Source: Gaertneriomyces semiglobifer
Taxonomy: Eukaryota > Chytridiomycota > Chytridiomycetes > Spizellomycetales > Spizellomycetaceae
DNA: 64,000 nucleotides
Reading direction: 5' to 3'
NCBI GenBank assembly: GCA_025558075.1
Contig: JAHLKF010000003.1
Span: 1 to 64,000, forward strand
Part shown: in pieces, positions 41,999 through 53,422 of the stretch
Numbering within the stretch: the first letter of the stretch is position 1
Layout of the letters: the number at the start of each line of letters is the position of its first letter
Notes under the pieces: model-generated
The model's database searches: none
Seen by the model: the letters and a program-made list of their open reading frames with translations, nothing else
Told to the model about the DNA's origin: nothing
Program-made: the position numbers and the translations under genes

Positions 41999-44900
41999 TC
42001 ATACTGGCTCTGCATCCAGTTCTCTCGCATTTCTTCGAAAGAACTTGAAGAGTCTCCTCCCAGCATCTGCTCCTAACATCTCTTGGCATTCTGGCAGGCC
42101 CAACTGACTTAGCTCTTGCAAGTTATTCGCACGAGTCATGACATGTCGATAATTCTTCGAAGTTATTCCAGGAAGTGAACGAAGAATATCGGCCGGCGTG
42201 ATACTGTACATTGAATTAATGTCTGACGGGTTGTCCACTCCAACTGATTGCGCAGCGGCAAGTGACGGAGCTTCTTGTTGTTTCTGGATATATAATGGTT
42301 AATTGGAGAACGGCAATAATGGACAGCAGTCTACAACGTTTCGTAGCAAAACTAACCTTTAACTCTTCGAAAATCTTCGCTGTTTCCTCCGCACCAGCAC
42401 TCCAAATGAGCCTCAGATTTGGAAAGTGCAGCAGCAGAAGACATAGCTTGGATCCGACATCCCTCGAGTCAATGTCGCCACTGTTGCCAGCAGGTCCCAG
42501 ACCCATCAGTCCCGCCCCTTTTCGTCCCGAGTCAAATTCAATCAACAAAGTCGGGATTTTGTAGTGCAACGACATTGCTTCAGCTTGGGTGTATAAGCGA
42601 CCGGACTTAAGGGACGAAACAAGATCCGAGAGAGACTTGCGCTCGACGCATATATCTGGAGAGAGAATGTAATCTCCAACCTCCAGCGTACATGGAAGCA
42701 GCGTCATCTTCTGGACATGTAACAGAGATGGAAGAGCTGAGCGAAACTCTCTCACATCAACAATGACAGTGTTTTTATCTTGATGGTTATCCGCGCGACC
42801 ACCTGCCAGTCGTGTATCAAGGTTCTCCCAGAACTCTTCGTCACGATCTTTGGCACTTCGTCCATCTTGATCTATGGGGATAGCCATTATACTTTTCTCG
42901 CGAATCAGCTTTTCGAAGGCCGCCTTTTCTTTACGTATGTGGGAGAGATAGCGTTGCTCTTCGACCGAGCTTTCATAAACCAGAAAGTAGACTTTCAGTG
43001 GATTACCGGGCGAGGAATACGTGGCCTTGTACAGTTCAACCCGGCGAACAAACCCGACATCTGGATCATATAGGACAATCCAACCCGGCCTCAAATCTTC
43101 CAGAATTCGAGAATCGTCTTCACCGTTCGACACAGCACTGCCAGCTAAAGAAACAGATGTCGAACTGTACGGCCGCACAACAACAAGAGATGGCTCCGGA
43201 ATGGGACCATAGCTGGTGGACATATACAATTCGTCCGCTGGCGAGCAAGTAGGATCTGTATGATCATTGTCCGCATCGTTGAGTGCGGGGTCCGCTTGGC
43301 TCAAGAATTTGGCAAACTGAGCAGCTTCATCGTCAAACGCTTTGGCCGCCGTACTGGGGCTGTCCTGCCTGGCGTCTGAGCGTGCGGTAGCATTGCTTCC
43401 ACCGCGCGTTCTCCTTCGCTTATTCAACGGTGAATTCCGCGCGCTAGACGACTGACCCCTCCCCAACACGGTATCAAGTCGCCCTTGATGAGGATCACCG
43501 TGCACATTGTGAGCGTATTCGAAACTTTTTTTGACCGCAGACATGTGAGTTTTCCATTCAAAGTATCGGCGTAACTCCTTGGTCATGAGCTTCTCAGTAC
43601 CTGGGCTGGAGTATTTCGGTTCCTTCGGCAACAAAGTATCAGCTGACGTAGAGATAGCATCCTGATCTCTTGCTACCGTCGCTTCTTCCGTATCTACAAT
43701 CACAACATCATCTCCTCCTTCTTCAATGTCCCGTTTGACTATCGTTAAGTCTGTTTCAACAAGAATATCTCTGATCTGCCTGCACGCACGATCACCGTCC
43801 ACCATAATCAATACTGGCGCAGGAACCTCACCGCGGTCTACCATTTGTTTACGTTCGGCCTCAATCTCTCGCAAGGTATTTTTCAACACGATCCACTTCG
43901 GTTGTTCTTCTAACACAGGGACAACCCCTGGCGGGATGCCTTTCTCTAAATCACCAGGTGCACCGGCGACACGTGTGAAGACCCTCTGCCTTGCACCGGA
44001 AAGCACTGTGTGAGCGGCGTCCAATAGCAACCATTGCGACTGCGACGATTCAGAGTGAAATGCACTCTTACTGACTTCCAGGCGATTTGACACGACAAGA
44101 GCTTCCACGAACCTATGGAAGCTCACGCAGTCGTACGAAACCAGGTAGCCTAACAGCTTTCGCAGGATTTTCAAGTCTCCAACAAGTTGCTTAGTCTTAT
44201 GGCTGACGCGATACCAGATAGGTTCGAGCTGCCGCCTCACTGTCTGATCGAAATGTTTGAAAAAAGCGTTCTCCAACGTGAGCTCTTCGGCGTCGAGAGT
44301 TGGGTGGCTTCTTCTTAGCTCTGACAGACATTGCTCAATGCAATCTAATAGTCCTGCTTGGATTTCTTTCATCGCCTGAGTGAAGGGAACACGTAGCTCT
44401 GTCAAGTCAATCTGATCGGAAGCGGAAACTGAGTCCGATACAGACATATGAAAGCGAGGATACAAAAACGCATGGCGCAAATACAGTAGCTTGAGCGATC
44501 GTTGAAGCTTGTAGAGTCCTTGACTAAATTGCTCGGGTTCGTCGGATATGGCCTTGATGAAGCCTTCCTGTGGGATTAGCGCAATCAGCGACTACCGATT
44601 TCGCGTAGCACGACGATTCCAACCTTATTGTCCTTTCGAAAGAGTCTCAGAATAAATGCTTCCGTAGATTGCTCCGTAACTCTAGAAATGGTCCTTGTCA
44701 GCACACAAACGCAGTTCAACGAAACTGCAGATGTTCCGCACCTATGAGCATGATTGACGATAATGCCGGTAACTTTCTCAATCGGTACAACCTTGTTCAA
44801 CAAATCCACAACCAAGATCCTCGACGTGATGGCCAGTACGCCGCCGGATGCATAGAGCTCAGACCTGCCCTAACCGAACATGTTTATGTGGCGAAATTAT

Positions 44901-45274
44901 GACTAGCGTCCCAGCTCCTGAAGCATTTCAACATACCTTTCGCTTGCAGGATTCTCGTTATCCACTCTTCGAAACCACGATGGCTTAAGGTCCCCATCGT
45001 TGTCCAGCCCCGCCGTCATCGTCATTAGATCCTCCCTAAGAACTTTCCATTCCCTCATATTGGTGTTCAGCAGTAAAACGAGACATCGGGGGTCCGAGTA
45101 TAGCTGGAGGAGAGTGAGGAGGACGTTGCGCAGGCCTAAGCCTTTGGCAACAATCAGAAGACCATCCCCGCTGGTATCGGAAGGTGCTGGAAAGGGTTCT
45201 GTAGAGTCCACGGTCCCAAGACCTAAGAGGTCTTGCAGCATCTGCGCATGGAAAGGTAGAAGCTTGGCTGGCAT
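41999..45274 (-). CDS. ERCC4: XPF/Rad1 structure-specific endonuclease catalytic subunit
   Basis: Spliced complement(join(41999..42283, 42357..44567, 44624..44681, 44742..44864, 44937..45274)), 1004 residues; phases close throughout. The N-terminal half is the inactive helicase-like module (LLIVAKGLGLRNVLLTLLQLY, TSRILVVDLLNK, STEAFILRLFRK, RFHMSV). The nuclease domain near residue 810 keeps the active site GDYILSPDICVERKSLSDL (GDx9ERKxxxD). A C-terminal helix-hairpin-helix region (DILRSLPGITSKNYRHVM) binds the ERCC1 partner and DNA. It cuts 5' of lesions in nucleotide excision repair and in recombination. The central linker is longer than in human XPF. It is divergent from POP4. Confidence 0.96.
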
Positions 45275-45753
45275 TGTTGAGGTATATTGCAATTACTGGT
45301 GAAATTATCGTTGTGGGACCATCTATCTTTCAGCGCTTTCTCAATGTTTGAACGCAACTCATTCGCGCCTCGACAAGAGCGAGTGAACATCTCCTCATGA
45401 TATGCAGGCTTCTGAATCCACTCCCCGCTCATGATACCGGTCAGGGCATTGCGCGGCTGGATAGTGGTAAAGCTGGTAAGCTTCAAGTGTACTCTGCAAT
45501 TGACGTATAGTCTTTGCGAATTCAAGTTTCCACCATCGGCCAGTTCCCATTTCATTATGCCCACCATGGACCTTACGCTTAGAGTTGATAGCATGCAAAT
45601 GCTGCATGCCTATTCACTTTATCCCGTCTTTTACATACGTCCATGCCACGTTCGCAAATCCATGTTAAAATGCAGCTAAAACGCCCAGATTGAGCTTCGA
45701 TCTGCTCCTACCATGCTTTTAGAATAAACAGCCGACCTAATTTAAATTGGGGA
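45275..45753. other. divergent intergenic region (ERCC4 / POP4)
   Basis: This 480-nt stretch holds both promoters. No other feature is recognised. Confidence 0.5.
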
Positions 45754-46679
45754 ATGGCTCCAAAACGCAGAGGTTCACAGGCAGCTAATTCCAATCCGAA
45801 CAAGAGATTGCGGAAGGACGATGGTTCGTGGAATATTAGAACATGGTGTAAACAGGCCCAAAGAAAGTTGCAGTACTAAACACTGTTTCTCCTTTTGAAG
45901 AACCCCCATCGCTAAATCCGGAAGTAACCGGCTCGCTCTATGAACCACTGCCTGCTTCCATAACGTGCGACCCCTCCATACGAACCGATGTAAGTTCTTT
46001 TGCGTGCTTTCTGCTCCTCTTACTTTCCTGTTAATGACTCCAACAGGTTCTTCCAGTTGATCCCTCTCAACCATTCGCACCCACTTTCATTAAATCCCTC
46101 ATCCCATCTACAAACGCTAACAATGTAGACTACAACTATGATACCAAAGTTCGCAACAAGGTTCTGCTAGTCGACAACCCGCCGGCGGACGACAAACTCA
46201 AAAAAGAACGCCAGGCCAAACGCTGCGAGCTGAAAAGAAAGCGCAAACTCATGAGCAACAAACTGAGGAAAAAGAGCGGACTGTATGATATTCCTACGGA
46301 CGTCAAGTACGAGGCTTTCCTGCCCTTACACCAGTTATGGAAGGGCTATATGAATATGTTACTGGCGGATTCAGCACACGGGACGACTGCTATGATGCGA
46401 CTACTGAAAGCAGACTACCACGGTGCGGTATTTTCTGTCGTGCGCTCCAAATGTCCGACATATGTCGGCATAACTGGAATAGTTATAAAGGAAACGGAGA
46501 ATATGTTTTACATTGTGACTGAGCAGGATGAAGCAAAAGTTGTTCCGAAACGGAATAATGTGTTCATGTTTGAGACCCGTGAGGGCGAAAGGTTCACATT
46601 ATTTGGCAATCAGTTCTGCACGAGATCGGGCGAGAGGGTGGCGAAGAAGTTTAAAGACAAACCGACAGTGGATATGTAA
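45754..46679 (+). CDS. POP4: RNase P/MRP protein subunit Pop4 (Rpp29)
   Basis: Spliced join(45754..45823, 45901..45989, 46047..46679), 263 residues. The N-terminus is basic (MAPKRRGSQAANSNPNKRLRK). The C-terminal Sm-like barrel of the family is clear: YEAFLPLHQLWKGYMNML, LLKADYHGAVFSVVRSKCP, YVGITGIVIKETENMFYIV, VPKRNNVFMFE. It binds the catalytic RNA and helps process tRNA and rRNA precursors in the nucleus and nucleolus. Joining the exons extends the family's N-terminal region in frame. Confidence 0.94.
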
Positions 46680-46966
46680 TGGACGCATGGTTAGACATCT
46701 GGAACTTGCCTTCGAGCGTGCTGCCAGTGCGATGGAAGGCGCAGTGGAGCGAACTGGAACAGAAAGATTGTTTCGCATGTACAGTAGCATGGGCGGGAAG
46801 GAGTTCGCATTAAAGGTAGAGCTGCAACAACCGATCATACCACCCGCGCGCTCAGATGCAGGCGGAATCACTCGAACGCTTGTATACATTAAATTATTAC
46901 TCTATGAACACCATGGTCCATATCTTAACCTAATATCAACGACTATTGGTACAATCCGTTGACGCT

Positions 46967-49900
46967 TTAAGTCTCTGGTTGGTCCTCTAACCCTTCCAAT
47001 CCACCAAAACCCCATGCAAACTCCTCTTCTCGTTTGCCACTCGTCTGAAACGCTTCTCTTTCTCTAGCATCTTCCATCTGCCCTTCTGCCTCTTCCCGTT
47101 TCACGAAACCAATCTCGACATCCACACCCACTCCCCATCCTACCGCATCCGTCCCGTCACTGTGTGGATGACTGTGGCCCAACAACATCTCATTGATGCC
47201 TTCGCTCCCACCGCTCCGCACAGCTCGTTTGAGTATCCCTCGGTTCAATGCTCTTGACATTCGCCTTCGAAAGGCGGATATGGGTATGTGGTGGAACCGG
47301 TCAGACGTACCAGATGTTGTTGGTGCATATGAACTGCTAGGGGAGGTGGGGTCAGTTAAGAGGGTAGTATCGATGAAGGAGTCCAATGACAGAGGAATAG
47401 AAGGGACGGCGTCGGGTATTGAAGCATTTGGTTTGGATGGTGTCGCCGATGTCGACAGTGGGGTGCTAGCTTGAACCGGTTTGGGTGTAGAGGAAGGATG
47501 TCCGGGTGTCTTATTTTGAACTGGAGCAACGGCAACCGCAGGCTTGCTGGATGGCGGTACACTAGCCTTAGGAATGGCTGGGGTTGCGGGCGCTGCTGTC
47601 GCTGAGGTGGCAAGAGCTGTTGCGCCCGTACAAGGTGTACCACCAGGGGTGTTCGTACCAGGTACGCCGCCCACTCCACCATATATGCCACCTTGAGCTA
47701 TTAGGCCGCCCATTAGAGCTACTAACCCATTCCACCCTAGACTCCCTAAATTGCCAAACGCTCCAAGGTTCACAGCCCCCATACCAACTCCATTCAGCCC
47801 TGGCACAGCTGCGTTAGTGGCACCTCCCATTCCTGGAACGCCCATAAGTCCAGGCAATCCGCTGCCCGGAATGGAGGACAATCCTGGTATGGAACTTAAT
47901 GGGTAGGCACTAGTTGGTAGATTGGCTGTTGATGCGCCAATCGCTGAAACGTAGTCTGCCATGTTGGTTGCCGGGTGATGCGGATTAGGTATAGGATTCA
48001 AATGATTCAACGGCAGGGTGAAAAACGGGTTCGGTGGTGGAGCCAACGGCGTTGGCTGTGGTGGGTTCGCTGCGGGATTTGATGCAGGTACAGCGGTAGC
48101 GCGAGACGGGGCCATATGTATCGCAGACGCTGTGGATGGTGTAGATGGCGAAGTGGTATGCAATGATTGTGGGCGAGTGGAGGTGGGAAGTTGCGGTAAC
48201 GGTTGCGAGTAGTTAGGAAGTGTCGAGCCAGTTGTGGCGGACACACTCTGTACGCTTGGGCCACTTGTTCCAGTGGTAGAGGTCGGCCCTCTAGCAGCAT
48301 TATTCCGCTTACCAATGATCTCCTCAATCCACTTCTGCACCTCCATCCTCGTTCGCATTTGTTGCTCTGATCCCAAAACTCCTGATGGGAAAGTATTAGG
48401 GAGCGCTGTTGAGGATGGAAGTGATGGGAGTGACGATGAGTTACTCGAGAAAGCGGGTGTAGACGGCAATCCAGAGGAACTAGAGAACGTTTGGAGATTC
48501 GTTGCTGGTAGAGACGTAGGTAGGTGCCCAAGTTTCGAAGCATAAGCGTTAACGGTAGAACTTTGGCTCGTGTTCACTCCGATTCCTGTTACAGGTAGCG
48601 ATGCTGATCCACAAGCTCCTCCGGTGCCTGCAGTCGTACCACCACTCGAACTCTGATTATTATTGTTCGCCAACATACCAGCTAATCCTACCAGCACACT
48701 CGGGTCCAGGTTTTGCAACAGTCCACCTTTGGCGAGCGTTTGGAAAATATCTAGGTTGCCCAAGTTGACACCTTGCAATCCTTGTAGATTCAAACCTCCT
48801 AATCCAGCACTACCGCCGAGTCCCAAGTTATTGGTAGTAGATGCACCAGCTCTCCCAAGGCCGGTGTTATAAGTGGTTGGTCTAGCCCTCGGGGCGGGTT
48901 TCCCTCGGCCTCTACCCCTACCGGCCTTGAGCCCTCCGCGCCCGACAGGAAATGTCATGGTCTTGGTCGTCGTTACAATCTCACCATTGGGTCCCACTTC
49001 GTTCTTCTTGATATCAATAGAAATGGTGGTTGGATTCAGCAGCGTTAGTGGGCCGTCAAGTGAAATCGGCTCCGGAGGATCATTATTCGCGCTCTGCGCA
49101 TTGGAGGAAGATGTCGATGATGCGGCGGCGGTATTTGCATTTGCGGAGGCCTGAATATTGGAAATTCCAACTGTGTGTGCCTTTTTCAAAGAGCTGTGGC
49201 CATTTGTCGACTCATCAGACGTCAGCAGTGAGGAAGACAGCGACCCATCCCCATTTCCCACACTCTCCAATACTTCTTCTAGAAACTGCAGGTCTTCTTC
49301 ATCGATCGCAACATCCAAACCAAGATCCATGTCCATGTCCATAGATAGCAGGTCCTCAGTGTCTAGCACACTTGACACAGGTGCGGATGCTGCAACACTC
49401 TTAGCTTCCTGCTTCCCGCGTTTCCTCGATGATGGATCCCCATCTGGGTCCGGCTTAATCGCGGTCGGCTCTGTAATGGCATCTTTGAAGGGAACATCGT
49501 CATCCTTATCATTCTGATCAATCGCCAGGCCATCGTCCTGAATAACAGGGCTCTTCATCCAAAACGCCTCCTCGTCTTCATCATCGGCATCGTCCTCGTC
49601 TTCACTGTCGCTCCATCCTAAAATTCGCTGTTCATTGTAATCGTCGTATGTCGATCCTTCGATGAGTTCAGATTCCGAATTGGAAAAGAATTCATCATCT
49701 TCATGGTCGGTGGAATCAGCATGCGCCGATAGAGGATCGGATGTAACGAGGCACTCCAGTGCCGTATTCGAGTCTAGCGCAGCCTCAGCAGGAGCTTCTT
49801 CTTTTGATTCCGACAGTTTTGTCGTCTTAAGGGACTTTGATGCTTTTCTTTTAATAGTGATTCCAAGGTGCTTCAGCCCTTTGCCTGCTTTGCTTTGTAA

Positions 49901-50491
49901 CCCTTTCCCAGGAACACCACAAGTGCAGTCGCCTTCACATTGACCACACCCAGCGACTTCCTCCTCATTATCTTCACGTATTGACCCGGGAGGTGCTTTT
50001 ACTGACTTTCCTTTGCCCGCTGTTTTTTGTCCAACTCCTTTGACTCCTTTTCCTTTCCCACCCTTTGCTGCGTGCGTTCGATGTGTGAGAGCGCAACTAG
50101 AACAACTCCAACTCCCTTTAATACGCTTAGGCTCTACACCAACGCATTTTCCGTGGAACCATTCCTCGCACGCTTCGCACTGTATCATGAACTCGGATCC
50201 ATCATAAGGCCGTCGACAAATGCAATATACCTTCTCGTCGTCATCATATGCGCTATGTCTTTCCTCTCTACTCGTGCGTCGACCCTTGATAACTCCTTCG
50301 GTAGATTTATTCGCAACCCGTTTCCGTTTCTTGAGAGCGCCCAACGGTATGCTGCTGGAAAATTTCCTTTTGCGACCAATGTCGCTGCTGCTGCTACTAC
50401 TATCACTATTACTATCGTCGTTGCTGGAGTCGCTATCTGAAGATGCATGCTCACTGATGTCGGAAAGCTCCGAATCGTCCGAATCCACCAT
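46967..50491 (-). CDS. PHD-finger protein with long low-complexity C-terminus
   Basis: Single exon, 1174 residues from the ATG at 50491. Residues 1-45 are acidic Ser/Asp-rich, followed by a basic segment. A PHD finger near residues 87-135 (YCICRRPYDGSEFMIQCEAC, EEWFHGKCVGV, SWSCSSC) keeps all zinc ligands and an aromatic set like H3K4me3 readers. The rest is acidic patches, RGRGRG-type basic motifs and Ser/Pro/Ala/Asn-rich disorder with many short repeats. No second domain is recognised, so it is not a clear Bye1, Spp1 or ING homologue. A transcription or chromatin reader is inferred. The frame stays open upstream to about 50704 without another ATG. Confidence 0.78.
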   Translation of the reverse strand: MVDSDDSELSDISEHASSDSDSSNDDSNSDSSSSSSDIGRKRKFSSSIPLGALKKRKRVANKSTEGVIKGRRTSREERHSAYDDDEKVYCICRRPYDGSEFMIQCEACEEWFHGKCVGVEPKRIKGSWSCSSCALTHRTHAAKGGKGKGVKGVGQKTAGKGKSVKAPPGSIREDNEEEVAGCGQCEGDCTCGVPGKGLQSKAGKGLKHLGITIKRKASKSLKTTKLSESKEEAPAEAALDSNTALECLVTSDPLSAHADSTDHEDDEFFSNSESELIEGSTYDDYNEQRILGWSDSEDEDDADDEDEEAFWMKSPVIQDDGLAIDQNDKDDDVPFKDAITEPTAIKPDPDGDPSSRKRGKQEAKSVAASAPVSSVLDTEDLLSMDMDMDLGLDVAIDEEDLQFLEEVLESVGNGDGSLSSSLLTSDESTNGHSSLKKAHTVGISNIQASANANTAAASSTSSSNAQSANNDPPEPISLDGPLTLLNPTTISIDIKKNEVGPNGEIVTTTKTMTFPVGRGGLKAGRGRGRGKPAPRARPTTYNTGLGRAGASTTNNLGLGGSAGLGGLNLQGLQGVNLGNLDIFQTLAKGGLLQNLDPSVLVGLAGMLANNNNQSSSGGTTAGTGGACGSASLPVTGIGVNTSQSSTVNAYASKLGHLPTSLPATNLQTFSSSSGLPSTPAFSSNSSSLPSLPSSTALPNTFPSGVLGSEQQMRTRMEVQKWIEEIIGKRNNAARGPTSTTGTSGPSVQSVSATTGSTLPNYSQPLPQLPTSTRPQSLHTTSPSTPSTASAIHMAPSRATAVPASNPAANPPQPTPLAPPPNPFFTLPLNHLNPIPNPHHPATNMADYVSAIGASTANLPTSAYPLSSIPGLSSIPGSGLPGLMGVPGMGGATNAAVPGLNGVGMGAVNLGAFGNLGSLGWNGLVALMGGLIAQGGIYGGVGGVPGTNTPGGTPCTGATALATSATAAPATPAIPKASVPPSSKPAVAVAPVQNKTPGHPSSTPKPVQASTPLSTSATPSKPNASIPDAVPSIPLSLDSFIDTTLLTDPTSPSSSYAPTTSGTSDRFHHIPISAFRRRMSRALNRGILKRAVRSGGSEGINEMLLGHSHPHSDGTDAVGWGVGVDVEIGFVKREEAEGQMEDAREREAFQTSGKREEEFAWGFGGLEGLEDQPET

Positions 50492-51314
50492 CTTCTCCCT
50501 ACCTATTAAATAAGAGCTACTTCTATGTGATATGTACAGTTCTATGCGCAATGTTCTGAAGTGTGATATTTTGAATTTGTTTCGGCAAAAGAAGACCTCG
50601 CGCGTTTTTTGGGAGCCAAAAAGGAACTTCGAAAACTGTTCAACGCCGACGGGAAGCCGACGGGAAAGCACCCAGGCCACGGCCCTTTGCGCTGCGTTCA
50701 ACACAATGAGCAGGCCCGGAAAACTAGGCTACGCAACGCCATGACGATTTTTGTCGAGGCGGTGGGCCCGTCGCCGAAAGTTTTTGGTGATGAGAATGGC
50801 TAAAGGAATGGCATTCGGTAGGCCGATGGGTGCTAAACATACGAAGAACCTGCTGGACTCGCTTAGAAATCAGTTCAAACACAAGAGCATGCTTGGAGGA
50901 CGGAGAGTGCCACGGGTGTGCTGCCAGTGAACCCCGCTCGACCAGCAGTCGTTCCCTTTCGGCGAAATCACTTGTTCTCGCCGAAAGATTTCGAGCCTTT
51001 GCCGGTACCTTGATTCACTGGTCTCTGTCTAATCGAGTGCACGCTCACCAGCTTTAGGATCAATATGCCAATTCCGGTTGGACTACATGGTATCGTTTTC
51101 AGTCCGCTGATCATGCTCATCATATGTGGCCTTGTCCTTAAAGATGTTCGATTATCATGGTATTTCGACTGGAACGAATGCTCTACGTACACGCAACTAC
51201 AACGTAACAAACCACGAAAAGCCAGCAAGCAACATACGCCTTGAGGTCCTAGACCTCAACGAACACGGGTTGAAACCGAATGTAAATGGCCACCTCGTCT
51301 ACAGAATGATCTAA
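50492..51314. other. intergenic region
   Basis: Promoter of the PHD gene plus about 800 nt with no recognised gene. A GC-rich patch with a duplicated ccgacgggaa word lies at 50645-50668. Confidence 0.5.
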
Positions 51315-53054
51315 CTACAGCTTCGGACCAAAGACCAGATCTCTCGCCTCGGCAACTTCTGGATCCTCAATAATTTTCAACTCATTGGCTCCGCTTTGTA
51401 TCCTTTCACACCACTTCCTAACTGCAATTCTCGAAGCCTTCGCATCCTCATGACCAACTCTCTCCAAAAACACAGCATGATCCAGCATCAACGCCCCAAT
51501 CAAGACTCGCGCGAGTGCAAACCCAAGAACTCTTGCCGATGCTTCCTGCGTGCTTCTAGGTAAACCAAAGAACCGCTTCACATATGCGGATATGCCAGCC
51601 AGGGCTGAAACAAGGACGGCACGTTGGCTTTCCAGCCCAGTTGGAACATCGGATATCAATCCTTGAACGGTTGGAACATATGCCACACTGTAAAGCTGGT
51701 GGACAATGCGTAATAAATCAAGGGCTTGAACGTTTGTAGTCCCCTCCCAAATCGCATTCACGTTCGCATCGCGCAATTGCCGGGCAATGCCTGTTTCTTC
51801 CATATATCCCTGACCGCCTACCGCTTCCATGCATTCACGGATGGCTTCCATTCCTTCCTTGCATGCAAACATTTTCAACAAGGGCGTTGTGAGCCGCAAC
51901 ACCTGACTTGCGTCTTTCCGAACTTGCGGGTCCGATGCAGCCTCACTTTGCCCTAGTAACTTGACAGCAAAGAATAGAAGATGTGTGCAGCCACGTAGTG
52001 CGACACCAACCTCACTTAGGGTAGTGACGTGCAGAGGCAAGTCCGTGAGTACTTTCCCAAACGCTCGTCGCTTTTCGGCGTAAGATTTGGCAATATCATA
52101 GGATCTTCTCAGCGCAGAAATTGTAGACAGCGCCGAATATATTCTCGTAATGTTCAAAATTACCGCAATGGTCGGGACTCCTCGGTTTACATCTCCAACA
52201 AGCTGTCCGGGTAAATTACTCAATTCAAGCTCTGCGGTCGGAAGTGCCTTGGTGCCCAGTTTGTTTTTGAGACGATGAACTTTTATTCCATTGAGTTTGC
52301 CATGCTCGTCCCGCAGTTCAGCGTAGAACAGGCTGAGACCCTTTGATCCCCGTAAGGTTTCTCCATTGGCATTACGAGTGCGCGCCAAAAGAAACGTCAT
52401 TTCAGCATCGGTAGCGCTCGAAAACCACTTGAAACCTGAAACATTCCACCTGCCAGCTTGTGGGTCATAAACTGCTTCTGTTTCTGTTTCTCCAACGTCG
52501 GAACCTCCAGGGCGCTCAGTCATCCACTGTCCACTTGTCCAGAAACGCTTAGGGTCTCTGGTTGTCAGATTCACATAGGCGCGAGCTTTCAAACGCTCAT
52601 CACCATAGAGCTCAATGAGTCTCGCGGCACCATCCGTCATAGCAAGTGGACACCCAAACATGGCCATATCTGGCACGCACATGTACTGCTTAGCAAATTG
52701 ATATATGCGGCTGAACTCTCCAAATTCCCGCTCATAGGCAATCGCAACGAGACCTTCCCTCGCACTGATCTTTTTCAATTTTTTCCACCCTGCGCTTGTA
52801 TGAATGACATCGATGCGCTTACTCCAGTGGTCATACTGGGTGAGAGTCGGCGGATGAGCCTCCGCATCATCTCCATGCAGGGCAATAGCAGGCAGAGTGG
52901 ACCCAAATTTTGCAAGTTGGGAGTGAATAGGAGTAACTACATTGGGAGGAATGAGATGGGTGAGAATCCCGTGGAGATGGGCGTCGGATGTATAGGGGTT
53001 CGACAATTTCGGAGGAGTCTGATGGAACCCCGAGTCGGCAGTTGCTGTGCCCAT
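51315..53054 (-). CDS. AidB-like acyl-CoA dehydrogenase family protein
   Basis: Single exon, 579 residues from the ATG at 53054. It has the acyl-CoA dehydrogenase fold with AidB-type signatures: MTERPGGSDVGETET, VSGFKWFSSATDAEMTFLLAR, IKVHRLKNKLGTKALP, EAVGGQGYMEETGIARQLRD and the Glu motif in NAIWEGTTNVQALDLLR. AidB relatives bind FAD; E. coli AidB is part of the alkylation response, but fungal members are uncharacterised or act on unusual acyl-CoAs. No mitochondrial presequence is seen. The C-terminus GPKL is a weak peroxisomal-like ending at best. A short in-frame upstream exon cannot be excluded. Confidence 0.85.
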   Translation of the reverse strand: MGTATADSGFHQTPPKLSNPYTSDAHLHGILTHLIPPNVVTPIHSQLAKFGSTLPAIALHGDDAEAHPPTLTQYDHWSKRIDVIHTSAGWKKLKKISAREGLVAIAYEREFGEFSRIYQFAKQYMCVPDMAMFGCPLAMTDGAARLIELYGDERLKARAYVNLTTRDPKRFWTSGQWMTERPGGSDVGETETEAVYDPQAGRWNVSGFKWFSSATDAEMTFLLARTRNANGETLRGSKGLSLFYAELRDEHGKLNGIKVHRLKNKLGTKALPTAELELSNLPGQLVGDVNRGVPTIAVILNITRIYSALSTISALRRSYDIAKSYAEKRRAFGKVLTDLPLHVTTLSEVGVALRGCTHLLFFAVKLLGQSEAASDPQVRKDASQVLRLTTPLLKMFACKEGMEAIRECMEAVGGQGYMEETGIARQLRDANVNAIWEGTTNVQALDLLRIVHQLYSVAYVPTVQGLISDVPTGLESQRAVLVSALAGISAYVKRFFGLPRSTQEASARVLGFALARVLIGALMLDHAVFLERVGHEDAKASRIAVRKWCERIQSGANELKIIEDPEVAEARDLVFGPKL

Positions 53055-53422
53055 CGTGTTCAAGACAAACTCGTTCGTAGCACTCGAGAGCTAATTCCTA
53101 CAGTCGTCTCCAGTGCAGCTTTCCCGTCCGAGCAACAAGGATCTTCGGCATGCCTTTTGTTGCGCCGTCCCACGCGACCACGATAACGCGAGCTTTTGGC
53201 TTACGCAAGCAACTCCGCACACATCCGTGAACGCGCTTCCGTAGTTATTATGGGCAACCATCCGACTGCTGGAATAAGTCTGAAGTCTCGCCAGTAAAAG
53301 TTCGTAGGATTCTGCTCCACCCTTCATAGCTGCTTGGGGAATAATGTTTACATAGAGTAGCTCACAATCATCTGGTTGCTCACGTCGAAATTAACACATA
53401 TACTGAACATTAACCATTCACG
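53055..53422. other. divergent intergenic region
   Basis: This 368-nt stretch lies between the AidB-like gene and the LMBR1-family gene and holds their promoters. No other feature is recognised. Confidence 0.5.

Noticed and set aside
50532..50803. Short plus-strand frames in the PHD gene promoter
   Set aside because: GC-rich duplicated words explain the open frames; no start context, splice signals or family match.
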